Of a stretch of 64,000 nt of DNA, positions 21,639 through 33,899 are shown piece after piece. How positions within the stretch are numbered: position 1 is the first letter of the stretch; the number at the start of each line of letters is the position of its first letter. Under the pieces are notes generated by a model. The model searched no databases. It was not told where the DNA came from and was given only the letters and a program-made list of their open reading frames with translations. The stretch is from Vandiemenella viatica (lineage: Eukaryota; Arthropoda; Insecta; Orthoptera; Morabidae). The position numbers and the translations under genes are program-made. The stretch is taken from positions 226,112,739 to 226,176,738 of the forward strand of contig CM061919.1 in NCBI GenBank assembly GCA_031002005.1. The letters are read 5' to 3'.

Positions 21639-23651
21639 AAACGAAATGAAGTATATACGCAAACCATCTATTATCAATACTAATAAAAGGCTCTTTGAGT
21701 CCGCAACGCTTTGACGTCACATTCTTGGCCTTCGTTTCCGGACTAACAATGGACAGAGATGTTTCTGCAAATACGATGTAACGAGCGTTTTCTAATGACG
21801 AGTTCTTTTTAGTTAAGCATCTGCGAGGAAATGAATTGACAGAAAACAGAAGCACCGCATTTCGTTTAGATCAATAGATATATTGTTGGCTGCTTTTTGT
21901 TTATATAACGATGCAGGTAATGTGTTAATGTGCGTGACACGGAAGCTTTCATTTTAGAGCAGAAATATTACCACCCGTCTTCAGAACAGAGGGAATTAGT
22001 TACACAAGATTTTTTTTTAAAAAAGTCTTTCATTAGGGTCATATGTGAAATCATTACTTAATTTGAATTAAAATACTCGTAGTTCCAAATGGTCGAGATC
22101 TATGAGACCTGGACTAAGATTAAAACCAATATTACAAACCGTAACTTAAGTAGGCGCGTACGATTGCAGCGCAGTTTGTGGTAAGGTTAGATGCACTCTG
22201 TTCAAGAATAACAAACTTTTTGCTACACTGTAAGTTACGAGGAATTGTGCTTAGCGTTATTTGATAATTCTATTTAGCTAAGCAACTTCGGACATATGAC
22301 GGTTCAACCCCACATTGAAGCCAGTGAATCTATAAAAATGGATGTGTATATATTTATATGTTCTTTTACAAATCCAGTGGTTTTGTGCAAATTTCGATGT
22401 CATTTTGCACATGTATACTTTTAGAACAAAAAGGGGGAGGACTGTTTACATTTGGTTTACAAAAACCCACATCCTCACCTCCTTAAGGAAATTTTTCGTG
22501 TGCACCGGTTCTGTTTTTTTTGCCCATAGCTCGTAAACTGTAGAGAAATCGGCCAAAGTGGACAGTGATATTCTGAAAACCTGCAAAATTTTCTGTCGAA
22601 CAACGTTGGACCAATTCCGATCGCATAATTGCTGAGCGAGAAATTCGAACATTAAACTCCCAGTTTTTATCTGATGCTTTAAAGTTGAAAAATATTGAAA
22701 TTTAATTTAAAACTGCACCCGCTCTCCCCCTTCACTTTTCTGTTTTGTATGTATCTCGAAAACTGTAGGATAATCTGCCAAAGTGGACTGTGATGGAAAA
22801 TTTTCACGACATTGCGATCAGATGGGATAAAATATCAGAATTTTCATTTCCAGCCCCCTAGAAACGCCGCGCACTGTGATTATTTCATATTGGCGATTAA
22901 AATACTGTGAACATACAGCGAAGATACAAAGAAGATAATGAATCAAGCTGAAGGAACCTGATGAGACAGATGTTAAAAGTAGTAATAAACACTTAGGAAA
23001 TATGACTGAATGATATACGGAGGTAGTTACTCGCAAAAACAATCTGAAAAAAATGAATGTAACAATCGTCACGGGGAAAAGCACAGGTACAGGAAGGAAT
23101 ATATGAAATTTAAAAAGAAGAAAGCTTACAGAGAAAATAAAATAACATGAAACCTGTTGAGAGTGGATTACTGAGCAATCGTATTTTGAACATTGTTGTG
23201 GAGTGTCCTGTTCGTACGATTGCATAAGGTGTAAAGCAGTACTGAATTCTAAGCCTAAGCAGGTGACAAACATAACAGCACTAGGCAGACAGAATTAATG
23301 TACGATTCAAAGAAACTAAATGGTCGATGAATTAAGATGGAAGACTACAGGCGGCGTGACCCACTTAATGAACAGTTCAATTACCCCGTCACATCAAAAG
23401 ACGAAAATGAAATTAAGCCAAGTCTCCGCAAGAATGAGAACAATACGAATTTAAATAAAACATGTAGGAAAAATAAGTTGAAAACAGAGTTTTGTCTTTG
23501 GCTACATAGTTGCACCACTAGACATTGCTGTAACGAATGGAAAAAAAATCCGACATTATACCAGAGGCAGAAAACCTGGACTAGGTTAATCGCACTTTCA
23601 TATCAGAATCCAGTTTTAATTCTCCAGTGAAGAGAATTGGTTTAACATCCC
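21639..23651. other. Intronic sequence with a weak two-copy module
   Basis: Two diverged copies of a block centred on AACTGTAG-A-AATC-GCCAAAGTGGAC lie at about 22540-22565 and 22758-22785, each preceded by a TCTCGAAAACTG-like phrase. A 151-codon antisense frame (22818-23273) is rich in Phe, Leu and Val but has no recognised domain. I see no gene. Confidence 0.4.

Positions 23652-23731
<80 letters not shown>
23652..23731. repeat. Compound (AT)n-(GT)n-(GC)n microsatellite
   Basis: AT units, then about 27 GT units with one interruption, then CG/GC units. Alternating purine-pyrimidine throughout, so a Z-DNA-prone tract. Confidence 0.95.
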
Positions 23732-23732
<1 letters not shown>

Positions 23733-24163
23733 ATTATTTTGGGCTGAATGTTTGGCTTTCTGGTAACTGGATTTTCTTATATCGGGATGTGTGTGAATAA
23801 GCTTAGCAATCTCGTCATTCGAGTTTGCCTTTAGCTGATTCGTTGAGGACTTTGCCCGCTAATACCGCTGACCCGTCAGAAGCTTCACATTGCTTCTTGC
23901 CGTTCCATTGTCAGCAGAAAGGGGAGGAGACAATACGATGTTCTTCAGTCAGAGTGAAATGCAGACACTGCTTCTCACCGCCTACGACGCTCACTGTGGA
24001 AATAAAAATATATTTAATAAACTTTTATATGCCATAGCAACATTCATGTACCAGTGGGTTGAGATGAAATCACTAAGTAAGAATTCGTCGAAAGAAGTTT
24101 GTCGCCCACTTCTGAATACTGATCACCGGCAACATTGCTACTGGTGTCCCAATTTTTGTTGTA
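23732..24163. other. Intronic sequence, no recognised features
   Basis: Overlapping frames of 70 and 96 codons show no recognised motif. Confidence 0.4.
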
Positions 24164-25110
24164 CAGGGTGTCCGGAGTAGCGGGTATTGAACAAAACAAA
24201 AATATTCAAAGAAGAGTGTTTTTCTTAATGGTAGATAATTGGACAAATATTTAGCAAAAATGTTTTTCAAATGTTGACCGTTACGCTGCTAGCATTTTTC
24301 TACTATCCAACGAAGGTTGGCAATGAATCAGATTTGACAGTTTGTGGTATACCTTATTTTATTTAATTGAAATTAAATTAAATACCTTATTTTTAAGGTA
24401 TCAGCATAAAAAATAATCAGGTAGACTGAAATCTCGACACCTCGCAGGCCATTAATGTTGCCTCGCCGTGAAATCAATCACCTTGTCACCTTGAATATTT
24501 CGTTCATAGCTTTGACTGGCCAGATATATGCCAAGTGGCCTATCTTGCTGAAACCATGTCCTCGAATTAGATCATTGAAACTTTGGTAAAGATGGAACAA
24601 AAAAAAAAAAATGAATTTGGACCGCTATTGTAATATCACACACTGAGTGCTTGCCCCCCCCCCCCCCCCCCCCGCATTTTTCGATCTTCATAAAAATAAA
24701 GACCTTTGATGCTTTTACCGGACACTGCAGCCCATACAGCGACCTTTCTTCTGTGGAGGTTTATAGTGCTTTCTGTAAGGATTTTCGGATTACCAGTATT
24801 GGCAATTCTGTTTGACACAACCCTTCAAATGGAAGATTGCTTAATCATTAAACAGAATGATCTCGAAGTTCTGGAATTGCTTTAGTATTTTATTGGCATT
24901 GGTATAGCCGATTAGTGTGACCAGTATCTTTGATTTCTTGAACTGATTGAATTTTGTATGCTTTGAGATGCAAATGTTTCTTCAAATTTAACTGCAAAGA
25001 CGATTTGATATTGAGTGCCTGAACTGAAAATGGATTTTGACGTACAGACTCGCGTACTTTTTCATCTCTTATACTTCGTTGGTGAGTTGCGGTTTAAATT
25101 TTTATCTTCG
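24164..25110 (-). mobile_element. mariner-like transposase relic
   Basis: The + strand left end ACAGGGTGTCCGGAGTAGCG follows a TA at 24162-24163 and looks like a Tc1/mariner inverted repeat. The minus strand encodes transposase pieces: ILFND then QNCQYW-SENP, KVAVWAAVSGKSIKGLYFYE, TWFQQDRP, and DFSLPDYFLC in place of the usual SPDLTPLDFF. Frameshifts, stops and an inserted C20 run (24654-24673) destroy the gene. The opposite inverted repeat was not found, so the right boundary is approximate. Confidence 0.75.
24654..24673. repeat. Poly(C) tract, 20 bases, inside the mariner relic
   Basis: C20 within transposase coding sequence. It reads as polyglycine on the minus strand and probably arose by expansion after inactivation. 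Confidence 0.95.
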
Positions 25111-25735
25111 ACGTGTTTTGAAACATTTGGTAATGGCATCGTGACTTGGTGCAATACGAACGTTGAGAAGCAACAATGGAATCATGGTTGCAATAATAAG
25201 CACGCACGCAAAACGCTCAATGTTCAAGCAGGCTACGGTTCCATTGAGACTGAAACTCCACATAACAGTGCATGTTTCTATACCAGGCTTTCTCAAACTT
25301 TTAGCTTCACGTACCCCCTGTAAAATTTCCCAGGCAATGGCGAACCCCCTTCAATAAAACTGGGTTTTTAATTTTGAAATTTTTATCTTACAAAAGTAAT
25401 ACAGTGACAACGAGCACTGTTATTAATTAATGTGTTATATGGGGTTGTTGCTTGCAACCGGTTGAGTCAATGTTAGGAGCATTTTGCTCATGTTGAGTCT
25501 CAATTCACCACTGTGCGTGTTGGAAATTCGAGACAGTCAGGCGCCATAATGTAAATTGTTCTATACTATCCCCGCATTCGTGTGCATGCGCTAAACGACG
25601 TCGCTTAAAACGCCACTACTCTTACTGCACACCCAGGTTCTTATACCGATCAATTTAAAATCCAACAATGTGGAAAAACGAGTAATTCTGAAGTTTGTCA
25701 TTTTAGTAAATAATTCTATGCAAGACGTAGTTTTA
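25111..25735. other. Intronic sequence with a possible hAT end
   Basis: GGCTTTCTCAAACTTTTAGC at about 25288 with CCCCCT pieces resembles one end of a hAT MITE, but no partner end or target duplication was found. Confidence 0.35.
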
Positions 25736-25890
25736 AGCTTCGTCGACGTTGAGCTCATTAAAGGCGAGAGGGGATTGGAACAAGAACGGAAAGGAATTCG
25801 GTCCATATGTTTTGAAGGAACCATCCCGGCATTCGCCTGGATTGATAGCGGGAAAACGTGGGATGCTTTGGCCGGAGGGGAATTTAAACA
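25736..25890 (-). repeat. SINE copy, minus strand
   Basis: The reverse complement has CCAGGCGAATGCCGGGATGG, TTCCTTCAAAACATATGG and GTCGACGAAGC in family order. The 5' end is degenerate. Confidence 0.8.
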
Positions 25891-26248
25891 CGCGAACGCC
25901 TTACCAGAACTTGTTTTGATAGCAGGGTCTCAATTTCTCCAGCTGAGAACTGTTTGAGGTACCACCTTGACCTGGCCGTCCAGCGCGTATCTTGAGGCAC
26001 TCTCCATGAGTGACCTTTGCCTGGGTCAGAGTATGTGTATCCATGCTGTTTGCCCCGACTTCCTGCTTTGTCCTTCCTTCGGATAAGCGAAATAATTTAA
26101 ACGTTCCTTGTATTCTGATAGTTCTATTAACCTGTTGCTAAGTCTTCCAGGTTTGCGACCTTGCAAGATGAAGGATCAAATCGTATAGTTAGCTTCCTGT
26201 ATCAAAAGTTACTGAAAAGTTTCTCGGATTAAGTTCCTGGAAAAAGCA
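25891..26248. other. Intronic sequence, no recognised features
   Basis: No gene or repeat signature was recognised. Confidence 0.45.
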
Positions 26249-26252
26249 TTAA

Positions 26253-26338
26253 CCCTGCAGTGGTCGCGTGGATTACATAATATGTAGTCCACTCAAGCCA
26301 TTTCTAATGGGACTTTTCAGAGCGCGACTACTGCAGGG
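26253..26338. mobile_element. 86-bp TTAA-flanked MITE (piggyBac-like)
   Basis: The ends CCCTGCAGTGGTCGCG and CGCGACTACTGCAGGG pair at 15 of 16 positions and are flanked by TTAA on both sides (26249-26252 and 26339-26342). The interior contains GGATTACATAATATGTAGTC, itself nearly palindromic. CCC-starting ends at TTAA sites are characteristic of piggyBac-related elements. At 86 bp it is very short for a MITE. Confidence 0.85.
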
Positions 26339-26459
26339 TTAAGCAGGATAACCTTGCAAAAGTTTTAAAGTCTGCTATCCCCTCCCTTCCAAAAAAGCTT
26401 AAGTTTACTGGCCCACCAAAAAATTCTGCTCTCACAGAGGAGACTAAATCACGCCGCAG

Positions 26460-26965
26460 TTGATTGCGATAGAGAATGTGCTCCAGTGGCAAAACTGCTT
26501 TTGCTTGTCGTGAATGATTCCGGAATTTGATGTAACTGGTCCAGCATATCGCCCTGTAATTTTCCCATTCCCTTGTGAGTGAAATAGAATTCTAGATTGT
26601 AATCACCGTTCTTTTTTCCCCATTTCACTTACTACTCGTAATTCTTCTTTTAATATCAATACCTGCCTCATCGGCGGTGTATGGTTTAGTCTTCACTCAC
26701 CTTCTGTATTGCAGTGACTCTCAACCCATTTCCATTATCAGTTGCTGTGTTCTACAAACAAATTTAGCTGCCCTTCTTTGCAGCTCCTCCAACTCCCGTA
26801 ATTTGATACCCATAACTTAGGTCTCGTACTACCCAGCCACAAAGCAAGTCTGACCAAAGTCTTGTAATCTAAATCACTCGCATCCCTCTAAATCCGCTCA
26901 TTTCTCGCTCCAGTAAATACACGGCTTTGAATCCTCTCCCTAACACATACACATCCTGCCGACTA
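26460..26965 (-). mobile_element. Degenerate CR1/Jockey-like LINE fragment (family J)
   Basis: The minus strand carries pieces matching the family: the PKLWVSNYGSWRSCKEGQLN region (usual form WDPYxxxQIKELExVQRRAARF) at about 26765-26825, and GAGCACATTCTC followed by a GCCAC-type 3' end at about 26470. Many stops and shifts. Confidence 0.6.
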
Positions 26966-27600
26966 TGTAAACATATTTACTGTTTTATGTACTTTCAGAA
27001 TACCTAATTTTGTAAATGATAGTTTCGTTTGTTAGGCTGATATGTGCTGAATACAAGTGATGGCAGCGATCGACAAGAGATGTAGGGTACTTACATTTCC
27101 CGTTAGCTTAGGTATTGAGACTTGGTCTTTAACAACGCCTTGCGAGTTGGTGGCCAGTGTCCTATTAGCGTTAGACCCGGCAGTGTTAGGTAAGTCTAAT
27201 TGGCGTCTAAATGACTGCAGAGCCTCGGCCAGCTCTACCTGTACAAGTGGCAACCGAACATTATGCACCATGTATGAAATGACACGAACAAGTATACTGG
27301 AAAGATCTTAATTTGTCTCATTTTATAGCATAGGCATTTGATGAAAAGACAATAATACTAAATGTTGAAGTCCAAATTGCCTGACATCCGATGAAGGTTG
27401 CCTTCAAATTTTCGTCATATTAGAAACACAACTAATTTTAAAATTTTAATTTGTCTGACTATTTTGCATGTTATGAGTGTAGTGCCATAAAATCTATAGA
27501 AACTGAAAAGAATGGAGATCTCAATAGTTAATTGTAATACAAATTTTAAACCACTCTCATTTGACATTTTGAAATATCTTATGTAATTTTTATGTAGTTA
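26966..27600. other. Intronic sequence with unexplained frames
   Basis: Opposing frames of 84 and 79 codons at 27032-27311 are moderately GC-rich, and the + strand contains a donor-like TTAG-GTAAGT at about 27189. No matching acceptor or domain was identified. Confidence 0.35.
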
Positions 27601-27780
27601 CTAGCGTAGGACGCGGCTTTGCCTACGCAGATTGGGTTGATTTACCACTATAGAATCTATAGTCTTCAAAATGAGAAACTTTTATACCAAGTTTCATCGA
27701 AATCTTCTTAGCAGTTTCTATTTGTTTATTGGCACTTTGCAACAAGTACAAATTTATGGTTATTTTACATAATTGTTAAA
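27601..27780 (-). mobile_element. Helitron-like 3' end, minus strand
   Basis: On the minus strand the element ends GCGTAGGCAAAGCCGCGTCC then TACGCTAG followed by T. CGTAGG and CCTACG form a 6-bp hairpin just before the CTAG terminus. Further in, TACCAAGTTTCATCGAAATC is typical of insect Helitron interiors. The 5' end is not seen. Confidence 0.65.
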
Positions 27781-28061
27781 TTGAACTACTAAGACTGATA
27801 AATGACACATCTTTCTAATGTTTAAATTTCAAAATTATCGACGTACCTAAATGTAAAAGACATATTTAACATACACACTTAGTTATAAACTAGTATTGCA
27901 GACAGTAAGACTTACATCTTGTACACTGCATTCCAAACCTTCCAAATTCGTAACAGTATTTTGCTATTTTTGATGAGCAATACATTATCACACTTAAAGC
28001 TCGGGCTGGTATGTTTGGTTGTTTACTGTGAACGTTGTCGAAGTTTTCCAGTAGCCTAGTA

Positions 28062-28277
28062 CGGTGGTTCCCAAGGTTCAGTCCGAGAATTAAATAAAAT
28101 GTTCGTTGAAAGGAGTCATAACCGCGCTCTGAGAAGGCTATCATGGTTCTGCTTCCGTTTGTGATGACTTACCGATGCCAGACTGGGTTTTCACCTTACG
28201 CATATAAAAATGGGAATCCGTCAGAAAATGAATGATCAATTGGGGTTCCGTGGCCAAAAAGAAATTGGGAACCGCTG
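28062..28277. mobile_element. hAT MITE inserted in the RNase H LINE, 8-bp target duplication
   Basis: The ends CGGTGGTTCCCAAGG and TTGGGAACCGCTG are flanked by GCCTAGTA on both sides (28054-28061 and 28278-28285), a perfect 8-bp duplication. Its end resembles that of the element at 16812 (CAGCGGTT). The LINE frame continues on both sides, which dates this insertion after the LINE. Confidence 0.92.
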
Positions 28278-29144
28278 GCCTAGTAGACTGCTGCCAGTGT
28301 CTTTTACAGGAGTCTATAATATGGTTTACATCTCCCTCACTCGTCTCGTCACAGCCGCACAAAGGAAATGTTGGATGTATTCTGCACAGGTGTTTTGGAA
28401 ACTGCCGTGGTTGAATTTTAAACGTGCTATAATGCTCAGTTTTCCTTGTTACATACCATCTTTGGCTCCATTGTTAATTAAATTGGTGGCGTTGGGTGTA
28501 GGTAGCAGTAATGTCTACTTTAATTTTCTTTCCATATTCTCAAGTTATTGTTACATTTAATGTTTATGGTGGTCCTAATCGTAGATTTTATGTCTGTCGC
28601 TGTCATTAGTTCGTGGTATACTCCTGATTTTGTTGCCGTTCTGGCTAATGTATCTGCCATGTCATTCCATGGTAGGCCAATTTTGGCTTTGATACATATC
28701 AGCTGCACCTGTTTTTGGGTGCTATGAAGGCGCTGTACCTGTTCCATAATTTTATACCGTAGGATGCCTACTCCGTTACTAGTATGTAGATTGTGGAGAG
28801 ACTCGAGCACGCTTCTTGAGTCTGACAGAATAACAACCTTCTTTAGCTTTTTCACATATTACAAAGTATTTAGGATGGATGTCATTCTGCAGTGTGTACT
28901 GTTGCTTCTTTCGGAAGCTTATACATGCGAACATTAGCGGTTTGTGTATCTACGTTTGCGCTCCCCACACCCTCTTTAGTCTTGGAGCCATCCGTGTAGA
29001 TGTGACGTGCATCATTTTCAGTCTGGGCGACTAACAGAGCTCTATTCTGTTCCGAGTCTTCCCTAAATGGTATGTTTAGCACGGTTTTAGGTTTCATGAT
29101 TGTTATATCGTAGCTAGCTTCGAAGCAGGCCAGTTTTGTTCCAG

Positions 29145-29170
29145 TATATATATATATATATATATATATA
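29145..29170. repeat. (TA)13 microsatellite inside LINE coding sequence
   Basis: Thirteen TA units lie in the LINE and read as alternating Tyr-Ile without breaking the local frame. Confidence 0.95.
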
Positions 29171-29340
29171 TTTAGTTCGGAATATGCCGTAACCAACGGA
29201 GGTAACCGTTTCTGACACATAATAAAACGTAGATTCACCCTCACCCAACGCAGGAGGGGGTACGTTGGTGTAGATTTATACCTACAGTATATTTCGGTAT
29301 TAAAACCCTCGTTAATCTTGAACACAGTGAGCAGTAACAG

Positions 29341-30004
29341 AAAGAATACACTACCAACAGCGAAATATCCCTAGTCCTAAACTGAAGAAGTCTCTTTGCG
29401 GTCTTATATAAGAGTTAAAAAAATCCTTGCTTCTCCTCATCTCCAAGAAAATAAATTTGTAAGAATTTTGATGCATGTCTGGCATGTGGAATAAAGATCT
29501 GATTTGATGATACACTTGTTGTGCTTGTATATTAAATGTTGTTTCGAAAGTTCTTCTATAATTTGCAATTACTGTGATCGCACAAGTCATTTGAAAGCAC
29601 GAATTAACTTTTCTAATTTTTCTGAAAAAGGCACTTTCTTGGCTCAACATGAACGATGCTAAATGTTAAGGCGGTTGTTCAGCTCGGGTAACACAACTTT
29701 TTTCCAGCTGCACGAATTTCACTAATTACATATTTTATTACTACTTACAATGTTACTATAGCACTACCGACCAAAGCAAAGCACACTATGACCGAACACC
29801 ACAATAAATGTGAAGTCTCACACACTTTTGCTGTTTTACTATTTTAACGAAATGTAACGTCACTGAAATAGAGAAGAACTTTATTACTATAATAAATCTC
29901 ATATGTTCAAATCGGCGAGTTTCGTTAACTATGCGCTAGGGTAATCTCTGAGCCAGCGAGCGTAAATGATACAGATTCACCTTAACTACTGGTTAGGAAA
30001 ATAT
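29341..30004. other. Intronic sequence, no recognised features
   Basis: A 99-codon antisense frame (29351-29650) has no clear motif. It may be the decayed upstream part of the neighbouring LINE. Confidence 0.4.
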
Positions 30005-32400
30005 TTAATTTAAATTGTAGTGGAGCGCACTCTCCGGTGGCTGTTTCCCTACACACCCATCTTCCCCCTTTCCTGCACCCACCTACAATTGCCTTATACA
30101 AATTTTAACTTTAAATTCTTTCAACGTTTCTGGTAAATAAATCATCATTTCTCTGGTAATTTATTCCCATCCCTGACACCCTTACCTAAAAAAGATAATA
30201 TTCCTACACGCTTTTGCCTGAAATCTAGTGCTAGTTTGTGGTCATTGTCATCTTTTCCCTTCAATGCATAACTTTTAATTCTTACACCAATATCTTTCCA
30301 CGTCTCATCACCAATATACGCCTTGTACATTCCCATGATCCTCTTTACCCTCTTCCTGTCTTCCAATGAGTCCCATTCCAGCTTTTTTATCATATGTTAC
30401 TGCTTGCGTTGTGCGATAATTTCCAGAAACAAATCTAACAGCCTTATTTGATACTCCAAATGTAGGCCCCATATTACACTACGATGTTCAAGCAATGGTC
30501 TGACCAAAGTTTTGTAACCCAGTTCCCTTACTTATCTCGTACATTCCCTCATCACTCTCTCCAACAAGTGCAGAATTTTGAAACCATTTCCTACTACCTG
30601 TCCAATGTGTCCTGCCCAGTTAAGTTTATCAAATGTAATGCCAAGATATTTACATTTCAAGACTTCAGCAAACATTTATTTCCCCACCTAATAATCATAA
30701 TCAACCTTTTGTTTATCTAATAAGCTGGCTTCTTTACATTTATCTTCATCCCATGTTTACCAACCCAACTATGTATCCTGCAGCTGTTTACAGTTCTCTA
30801 CCATTTTGATCCTTTTATATAGCATTGTCATCTGCAAACAATCTAATTTTTTAGAGTAAACCATCAACACAATTATTCATTAGAATAATGAATAGCAATG
30901 GTCCCAATACGCTACCATGTGACTCTCCTCTTTTCACTTCTTATTTGATACTGCATTTCATACCCCAATTTTGTCTTCGACCTATTAAAAATTCTTCTAC
31001 CCAGCAAATCACTTTTTCATCCACTCAATTTGTTTTTACCTTATTCACTATCATTTTATGGCTCCTTCCGTCAAAAGCCTTTAAAAGATCTAGTGTTACA
31101 CTATCAATTTGGCCTCCCTTGTTCATTTCATCCGAAATATCTTCCATATATCCCTCCAACTGAGATTCACATGAATATCCTTGCCTAAAGCAATGTTGCC
31201 TACTTGAAACCCTCTTACGCTCCTCATACATATTTCTGATGTGGTTGCATATCAATCTATCCATTAATTTACTAACCACTGATGTCAAACTGATTGACCT
31301 ATAATTTTCGACACTATTTCTCACCCCTCCTTTATGTACCGGCACTACTATCGCACTTTTACAGTCCTCTGTAACCAGCAAGTATGCAGATTGAATTTAA
31401 ATAATAATCCAAGATAAAGTGCAATGCCACATCCTGATATCTTTGACATCTGTAGTAATATTACCTACACCAACCCTGTTTTTTGAGCTTTCTTAGTCCC
31501 TTCATGATATCCTCATGATGAATTTCAAATTTTTTGGTCTGCCCATTTCTAATTTCGTCATCTGATTTAGACCATCCCATTTCTGATTAACTGTCCCTAA
31601 TGCTCTCACTAAAACAGTTACTTAAAATCTCTACCTTTTCAAATCCTCAATATCTTCTTCTTCATCCTTATCTATAAGCATCTCAACACCCTCCCTTCCC
31701 CTCACTTTTCTAACATAGCCATAGAAATTTATCGATGCATTAATCAATGGCCCCCCTTGCACTGACAACTCTTCATAAAGCAATCTTTAGCCACCTTCTT
31801 AGCCGTTATTATGTCCTTAAGTCCTTGTTTAGTTTTAAATACTCCCTACTACCCTGTTGTCTCTTAACTGTTATTGTTCTCTTCGTACAAACCTCTTTAA
31901 CCTCTTCACCTCCCTGTTATGGTAAACAGGTTCTCTACTTGTTTATTTTCTGTTTTGGAATAAATTTTTCTTCCCCCTTTCTTATCTCCTTGAACTCTAC
32001 CAAGCTTGACTCTACTGTACTTGTGCCTTCGTACCATTTGCTGAAACGTTTTCAGAAATATTTCTTTAAAATTCTAAATCTGTGCCGTTTTGTAATTTCT
32101 CCCTTAAATTTTGGCTGCTCGTTCGCCGAATCCTCTAATATCCATCAGAACTACTTCATAATCACTTATTTCTTCGGTTACTTGACACCCAACATGGATA
32201 TCATCGGGATTTATTAGGAATATACGCAAAATATTTTTCCCCTTGTGTTCTGCTCTACCACTTGTGTAAATCCTCCTAACCTTATCAAGGTATTGTATTT
32301 GCAAATCTGTTTCCTTGTCTTATTAATCTTATCTCCTGCCCATGTTTTCCTACCATATTTGTTATTATATTCTAATCCGCGGATGTACTTCTTTTCGTAA
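30005..32400 (-). mobile_element. CR1/Jockey-like LINE (family J), longest copy
   Basis: Minus strand, about 2.4 kb. Near 32304-32104 is the end of the endonuclease (INPDDIHVGCQVTEEISDYE, then VVLMDIRGFGERAAKI). RT fingers lie at 31381-31025 (SAIVVPVHKGGVRNSVENYR, SISLTSVVSKLMDRLI, QHCFRQGYSCESQLEG, LDLLKAFDGRSH). The catalytic FADD lies near 30834 with a 1-base loss after it. The C-terminal region is at 30393-30145 (DSLEDRKRVKRIMGMYKAYI, GKDDNDHKLALDFRQKRVG). The 3' UTR ends at about 30005 with the GGAGAGTGCGCTCC hairpin. Several frameshifts make it inactive. It is truncated 5' of the endonuclease. Confidence 0.9.
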
Positions 32401-33899
32401 TTAAAAATGCTTATTTTCTAACGTCAGGCAGAAAATAATTCTAGACATTAGTTCAAATAAACATAAATTTGAACCAAAGATACTCAACGTCGTTATGTTT
32501 GCTTCTTACTTGTTTCTTTTTTTCTTAGTTCCTCGCAACATAAATAAACGTAACAGCATGCTCGCAGTCGAATATAGAAGTTGTATTCAATCGCTATCTA
32601 TGTGAATGGACCTTATCTAAAAGCCTTATTCAATAACTTTGGTGTGAATATGGCATTTATAGGTTTTGTGATTTATCGGCGATGATGCCGTTTACTCTCG
32701 CATAGGATTTTAAATATAAAGACTAGATTTTAGATTGATAAGTCATAATTTTCACTTTTATTCCAATCGCAGGTTAAAGCGTATGTGTTGTGACTATAAT
32801 AAAAGTATAATTCTCATGCAACTTCCGTTAGAGCCAGGTGCTGTTAGTCTTCAACGGAACTTATATGTACAATAAAAAATATTAAATCGTACCTGCAATG
32901 TTTTTCTACTGGACCAACCGTTTAGCTTTTAAAATCATTTATATGAATAATAAACACAATACAGGAAATATATGCTTCTCAGTTTAACCCAATACATCTA
33001 TTGTCAGTAGGCTATCTGATTTCATTTTTTTCTTCATTCATGTCATCTTATAGGCCTTCTAGTGGTGTTTCTGCTTGAAAAATCTTCAGTTTCCATGTTT
33101 TCGTGGGCTACTTGTTGTCACACTTAATTTTGCTTCCCAACCTTCCCTTGGCTGTCCCGTAAACTTCGCCACTAAAATATCGGCGCAGCCTCATCACTTC
33201 GTCCTATGTCATCCAATCTTGTGTTCCCGCCCCCCCCCTTACAGGTTTCCTTTAGTCTCGCAATTAATATCAGAGTAGTTGTGTATGAAAAGAGATTCTT
33301 CTAGCTCGCAGACAGTCCGTGTCGGCTTTATGCTTCTTTCTCTCGAATTAAATATGTACTTTATCATGCTGGTGTTATTCGATGCCGGACGTACCTTCTT
33401 TTTCAACTGTGGTAAGACTAGATTATGTTCCTCCTGATCCTTTACGCGTGTACTCTTGTATGGCCCTTAAATAATGTTAGTTACAATTAGCTTGTATCTC
33501 CACATAACGCTACACTCAGAGCCATGTCCATGAAGAAGAGATTTATATTTGGTTTGACGAGGCACTTATCTGTTGGTAGTTTACTGGTTCCCGTCATCCT
33601 TGACATCCATGAACCCTGTATCTATCGCATTTCACGCTCAGTACTTTTCATGCTGATCCACATTAGGTGCAAGTTTCTTATTCGCTCAGTTGTGTGCAGT
33701 AAGAGATGAACAGGAAACTTTTGGGATTGGTACGGAGTAAATTCATGACATTGGCCGGCACTTCTTGGTATTTTGTTCGACAGCTTCCTGGGTTTTCAAG
33801 CATGAACACTAATCAGCCGCGTTGCTGCACACACAAGGCAATGTTACATACTGAGCAAAATAGTGTCCGTATTTCTATTAGATTCAAATCAGTATCGTA
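32401..33899. other. Intronic sequence, no recognised features
   Basis: Frames of 61-85 codons without recognised motifs. Part of 33700-33899 may belong to the LINE that starts recognisably at about 33900. Confidence 0.45.

Larger units (their letters stand above)
27945..29340 (-). mobile_element. RNase H-bearing LINE, C-terminal part, broken
   Basis: Minus-strand translation: HIYTDGSKTKEGVGSANVDT and KEATVHTAE (RNase H first Asp and Glu motifs), then KKVVILSDSRSVLESL (the DSxSxL block) and PWNDMADTLARTATKSG (the usual HxGxxGNExAD block, degenerate), then CGCDETSEGDVNHIIDSC (a Cys/His-like terminal motif) and LENFDNVHSKQPNIP. This order is the RNase H and tail of an I-, R1- or Jockey-type ORF2. 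It is split by a frameshift near 28860, an internal (TA)13 run and a hAT MITE at 28062-28277. The exact clade is not determined. Confidence 0.85.

Noticed and set aside
21661..21720. ACTAATAAAAGGC at 21679 as a Helitron 5' end
   Set aside because: Only the first dozen bases fit; the interior lacks the usual Helitron phrases and no CTAG end follows.
22818..23273. 151-codon antisense frame rich in hydrophobic residues
   Set aside because: No domain, no clear transmembrane periodicity and no promoter context; composition follows the AT-rich strand bias.
25288..25345. CTCAAACTTTTAGC as a hAT MITE end
   Set aside because: No partner end and no 8-bp duplication were found.
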